Positions 61,101-64,000 of a stretch of 64,000 nucleotides of DNA are shown here, piece after piece. The stretch is taken from NCBI GenBank assembly GCA_012932295.1, contig JAAONU010000014.1:17487039-17551038 (forward strand), read 5' to 3'. Within the stretch, counting starts at the first letter, position 1. The number at the start of each line of letters is the position of its first letter. The notes under the pieces are model-generated. The model had not been told where the DNA came from. It ran no database searches and saw only the letters and a list, made by a program, of their open reading frames with translations. The translations under genes and the position numbers were made by a program. This stretch comes from Cyclina sinensis. Taxonomy: Eukaryota; Mollusca; Bivalvia; Venerida; Veneridae.

Positions 61101-61361
61101 GCTGTTATCATTCTGTGGTTAGTGTTAAATCATAACCTGTTTGGTAATAAAACCCCAGATAAATATAAAACTTACACAGCTGCATTTCATCATGTACTTG
61201 GTCCTGTACAGTTAGAAGCATACAAGAATGAGTCTGAGCAGCCATTGAGAACAAAATGGGATGAAGAGGATTTATTGAAATGTTTAAATGAAGAGACAGC
61301 TTCTTGTCAAGATGATATTACTGAATATATTCCTGAAAGAAAATCTGTTTCATTGAAATGA
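52147..61361 (+). CDS. three-exon gene, candidate PD-(D/E)XK-fold protein, 407 residues
   Basis: Exons 52147-52537, 57176-57376 and 60730-61361 join with phase-1 introns (AAAG|GTATAC; TTTCCAG|AGC; TTTG|GTAATT; TTTGCAG|GC) to give 1,224 bp. The ATG (MMADIRLKTEDE) has stops upstream. Exon 1 is an alpha-helical domain of unknown type; exon 2 is basic. Exon 3 opens GCPRGWHGRADILLCDE, then an acidic loop, then SSVEVKRD and SQVTAQTIVYSF. D208, E241-x-K243 and Q255/Q259 have the spacing of the D...ExK...Q core of restriction-endonuclease-like folds. The family is not named. No signal or membrane segment is seen, so it is likely intracellular. AATAAA lies at 61,863. Confidence 0.7.
53640..54600. repeat. 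degenerate interspersed repeat in intron 1
   Basis: Blocks such as TAGTGGACCTCTACCAAG (54,038; 54,200) and CAGGGTCAT match the unit of the 62-64 kb array. This part of intron 1 of the 52.1-61.4 kb gene shows no exon. Confidence 0.5.
55240..56650. repeat. 143-bp-period tandem repeat in intron 1
   Basis: A head with GGGGGCTATATTGG and GTTGGTCTGTCTGTG is followed by degenerate units. Each has AATCAATAACTATAGAACCC, CCATGACCAGTAGATGACC and AGGTCAAAGGTCAAGGTCAC, spaced about 143 bp (55,810; 55,945; 56,092; 56,237; 56,383). Confidence 0.75.
58395..58960. repeat. 165-bp-period repeat in intron 2
   Basis: It has the hairpin head TATGCTCCCGGAAGCATGAGC and (GTCCGTTTGTTT)n, then three units with CATAACACAAAAACTAT or CACAAAGTATAAGAG, GTAGATAGATCTCATT and CCATAACTCTTGC. 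Confidence 0.7.
60113..60244. repeat. 132-bp imperfect palindrome
   Basis: GTGATATACCGTCTGATATATCACGG at the left pairs with CCGTGATATATACGACGGTAGATCAC at the right (listed as shared halves, each shorter than the arm). The inner arms TGCGTAGTAATTTAATCAC and GTGATTAAATAATTACGCA (60151-60169 / 60187-60205) extend the fold. It is probably a foldback MITE in intron 2. Confidence 0.7.
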
Positions 61362-62039
61362 CCATTTCTTGCTGCAGTTCTCCAGTTTAGTTTCTGTAGT
61401 AGGGTATATAAAAGAGTCACTATGGTAACAGTGGACATGCAGTTGGGCTTTTGGTACTTACTGAACATTCAGTTTTTTGCTCCAGACAAATAATGACACT
61501 TTGTTTGCATAAACTTTGTGAAAGAAACTGATTTTAATCTCCATGATGACAAACCAGAGTTACAGACCTGTAAGTCAGATATGTTTTGCATTATGTATGG
61601 TTTGCCTCATCATGTTTAAAGACTTCATGCAAACTTGTATAGCAAACTAATGTCACAAATTTCAAGTGACAGTAACAAAAATGTTTTGAAGTTTAGATGT
61701 ACATGTATGAGACACTAATATTTAACAAGTCTGAGTCATTAATACTTGAATCTGGACAATTTTTACAGCAGTATATAGGACTACATGCATGTGTCACCAC
61801 AATAACTGATCAGTAACTGTTATAAACAACGTAAATGTTCTTTTTTAAAGAATGCCAAAGGGAATAAAACTGACCTTTCATGGTTGGGTTCAGATATTTT
61901 CCATAGGTTTACATGGGAACCACCTAAAAAAGATTCTTCCTTTCCTTGAACTGGGAGCTGCTGAGCATAGATAATTTGTTAGTGGCAGTGTAGTTGTTTC
62001 TGCCAAGTTAGTTCATATCATCCCCTCATAAAGACATCT

Positions 62040-63980
62040 CCTCCTAAACCACAAGGCCATTTTCCACCAAACTTCACAGAAACTTTTAGCTCTCATGAGC
62101 ATGCAGTGTTCTAACAAAGTTTTTCAGATGGTTCCAGTTTGTTGTAGATCTGGGTCACAGGAGCTAAAATTAGATTTTAAAAGTGAAAACTTCAAAAATC
62201 TTCTTGTCTGAAACTGCAGGGCCTTGAACTTAGATATTTGGTATGTAGCATTGTCTGATTCAGTAGTCCTCTAGCAAATTTGTTCAAATCATGGCCCCAG
62301 GGTCAAAATTAACACTGCCCCAGGGGCCACATTATTTCACATATGCTTATTTAGGAAAAAAATTTAAAAATCTTTTGAATTTTGAAAAATTTCTTAGCTC
62401 GACATAGTCATGACATTTGGTACCGGAGTTCGGTGTATGTATGTGCATGCATGCATCTGTCCAGATTGCCTTGTCCAGGCCATAATATCTCTGTGCATGG
62501 AAGGATTTTGAAACGGTATGTCGCGTGCAAGACCCAGGTTCCCAGCTAAAAGGTCAAGATCACAATGCCAGGTCAAAGGTCCAAAATTTTGATGATAGAC
62601 CTTTTCCGGGTCAAAACTTCTCCCTGCATGGAAGGATTTTAAAAAACCGTGGCACATTCGTTCACTTTGATGAGATGGTGCAAATCCCAGATTCCTAGAT
62701 CAGAGGTCAAGGGCACAGTGACAGCTCAAAGGTCCAGAATGTTGATGATATACCTTGTTTGGGCCATTACTTCTCCATGCATGGAAGAATTTGAAAATAC
62801 CGTGACACATTTGTTATGCTTCCAGAAAGAGACATATATAGGCCTGCCTTGTCCTTCCATCATCATCTTCTCAAAGTTTCCATTTCACTGTCCCATCCCC
62901 ATAGGCAGCTTTCCATTTGCGGACTCAACATGCTGCCCAAATATGGACATTCTGGTATATGGAAAACTTCCAAAATTCTTGTCTAAAACCATAAAACCTA
63001 AAGCTAAGATATGTGGTTTGAAGCATTTCCTAATGAACCTCTACTAAGTTTGTTCAAATCATGGCCCACATGATTTTATCAAGGCTTATATCACGTGTAT
63101 ATAGGGAAAACTTCAAAAATCTTGTCTGACACCATGAGGCCTAGGGCTAAGATATTTCTTACGTAGCATTTGCTTAGGGGACCTCTACCAAGTTCGTGCA
63201 AATCATCAACCTAGGGTCAAAATTTAACCCGCCCATGGTGCCACATAATTTCATAAAGGCTTAGATAGGGAAATCTTTAAAAACCTTCTTGTTTGAAACT
63301 CCAAGGCCTAGGGCGAAGATATTTGGTGTGCAACATTGTCTAGTGGATCTCTACCAAGTCTGTTCAAATCATAGCCCCAGGGTCGAAATTGACCCAACCC
63401 CAGGGGCCACATGATTTTACATAGGCTTAAATAGAGAAAACTCAGACATTCTTCTTAAATGAAACCATGTTGCATAGGGTTAAATTATTTGGTATGTAGC
63501 ATTGCCTAGGAGACCTCTACCAAGTTTGTTCAAATCATGGCCCCATGGTCAAACTTGACCCTGCTCTAGGAGCCACATTATTTTACATAGGCTGATACAG
63601 GGAAAATATCAGAAATCTTCTTGTCTAAGACTTCTTTGCCTATGGTTTTATATTTGGCATACAGGTTCACCTTGAGCTCTGCTACAAAGATTGTTCAAAT
63701 CATGGCCTTGGGGTCTTAAAGGCTCTGCCCAGTCGGTCACTTGATTTAATAAATGATTATGTAGGGAAAACTCTAAAAATCTTCTTTTATTAAACCACAA
63801 GATCTTTTGCTTAGATATTTTGCATGGAGCTTTATCAAGAGGTCCTCTTTCAAGAGGTCTAATGGCTCCCTTGTTCTTTATTTTGTCATAGAGCCTTTGT
63901 TTATTTATTGAACATTGTTTTAAAATTTGTTTTATAGGCCATGAACCTCTACAATTCAATTGAGTGAAGGTCAAGGTCAG
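62040..63980. repeat. 167-bp-period degenerate tandem array
   Basis: Repeated blocks CTTCTTGTCTGAAACCAC, GATATTTGGTATGTAGCATT, GGACCTCTACCAAGTTTGTT and CAAATCATGGCCCCAGGGTC recur about every 167 bp (63,184; 63,350; 63,518). A different block with GTGCATGGAAGGATTTTGAA occupies 62,450-62,850. The array continues to the window end. Confidence 0.8.
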
Positions 63981-64000
63981 GAAGGCTAAAATAGATTTTT

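Overview
The window is eukaryotic genomic DNA, AT-rich and intron-rich, with long non-coding stretches and very many interspersed and tandem repeats. The repeat types point to a bivalve mollusc, probably a venerid-like clam, although no sequence comparison could be run. They include microsatellite-tailed repeats with 'TATGCCCCC...GTCTGTCC', tRNA-derived SINEs with an AAAC tail, pearl-like tandem-core elements, a Ty3/gypsy element, and EGF plus F-type-lectin receptor exons. No bacterial operons, rRNA genes or CRISPR arrays were seen. Layout: (1) 1-6 kb holds a hAT MITE, then minus-strand exons for a transmembrane segment and five 8-Cys EGF exons; two of these exons are a tandem duplicate of the two before them. 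(2) 6.8-7.6 kb holds a Mutator-type MITE with a 9-bp target duplication and one plus-strand acidic exon. (3) 9-15.7 kb holds a decayed minus-strand Ty3/gypsy retroelement with only one LTR visible and a small hAT-like MITE inserted in pol. (4) 16.8-26.5 kb is a plus-strand locus of glycosyltransferase-like genes: one intact five-exon gene of 359 codons, one clearly broken paralogue and one orphan first exon, bracketed by two nearly identical 1,192-bp direct repeats. (5) 28.8-36.9 kb carries more minus-strand receptor exons (EGF, two-exon F-type lectin domain, EGF, EGF), all joined by phase-1 introns, with an opposite-strand type-II membrane exon between them. (6) 37-51 kb is mostly repeats: a SINE with a 14-bp target duplication, 167-, 145- and 146-bp tandem arrays, a decayed endonuclease domain, a second copy of the Mutator MITE and a Tc1/mariner relic. 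(7) 52.1-61.4 kb holds an intact three-exon plus-strand gene of 407 codons. Its last exon has a spacing of residues (RAD, then ExK, then Q) like a PD-(D/E)XK nuclease fold. (8) 62-64 kb is a 167-bp-period degenerate array. How the parts relate: all the minus-strand receptor exons have compatible phase 1, so 36.9 kb to 2.0 kb could be one EGF/F-lectin receptor gene with a 23-kb intron that hosts the retroelement and the opposite-strand glycosyltransferase locus. Two neighbouring receptor genes are equally possible. The intact glycosyltransferase-like gene and the nuclease-fold candidate have complete, phase-consistent reading frames; most of the rest is mobile or decayed.
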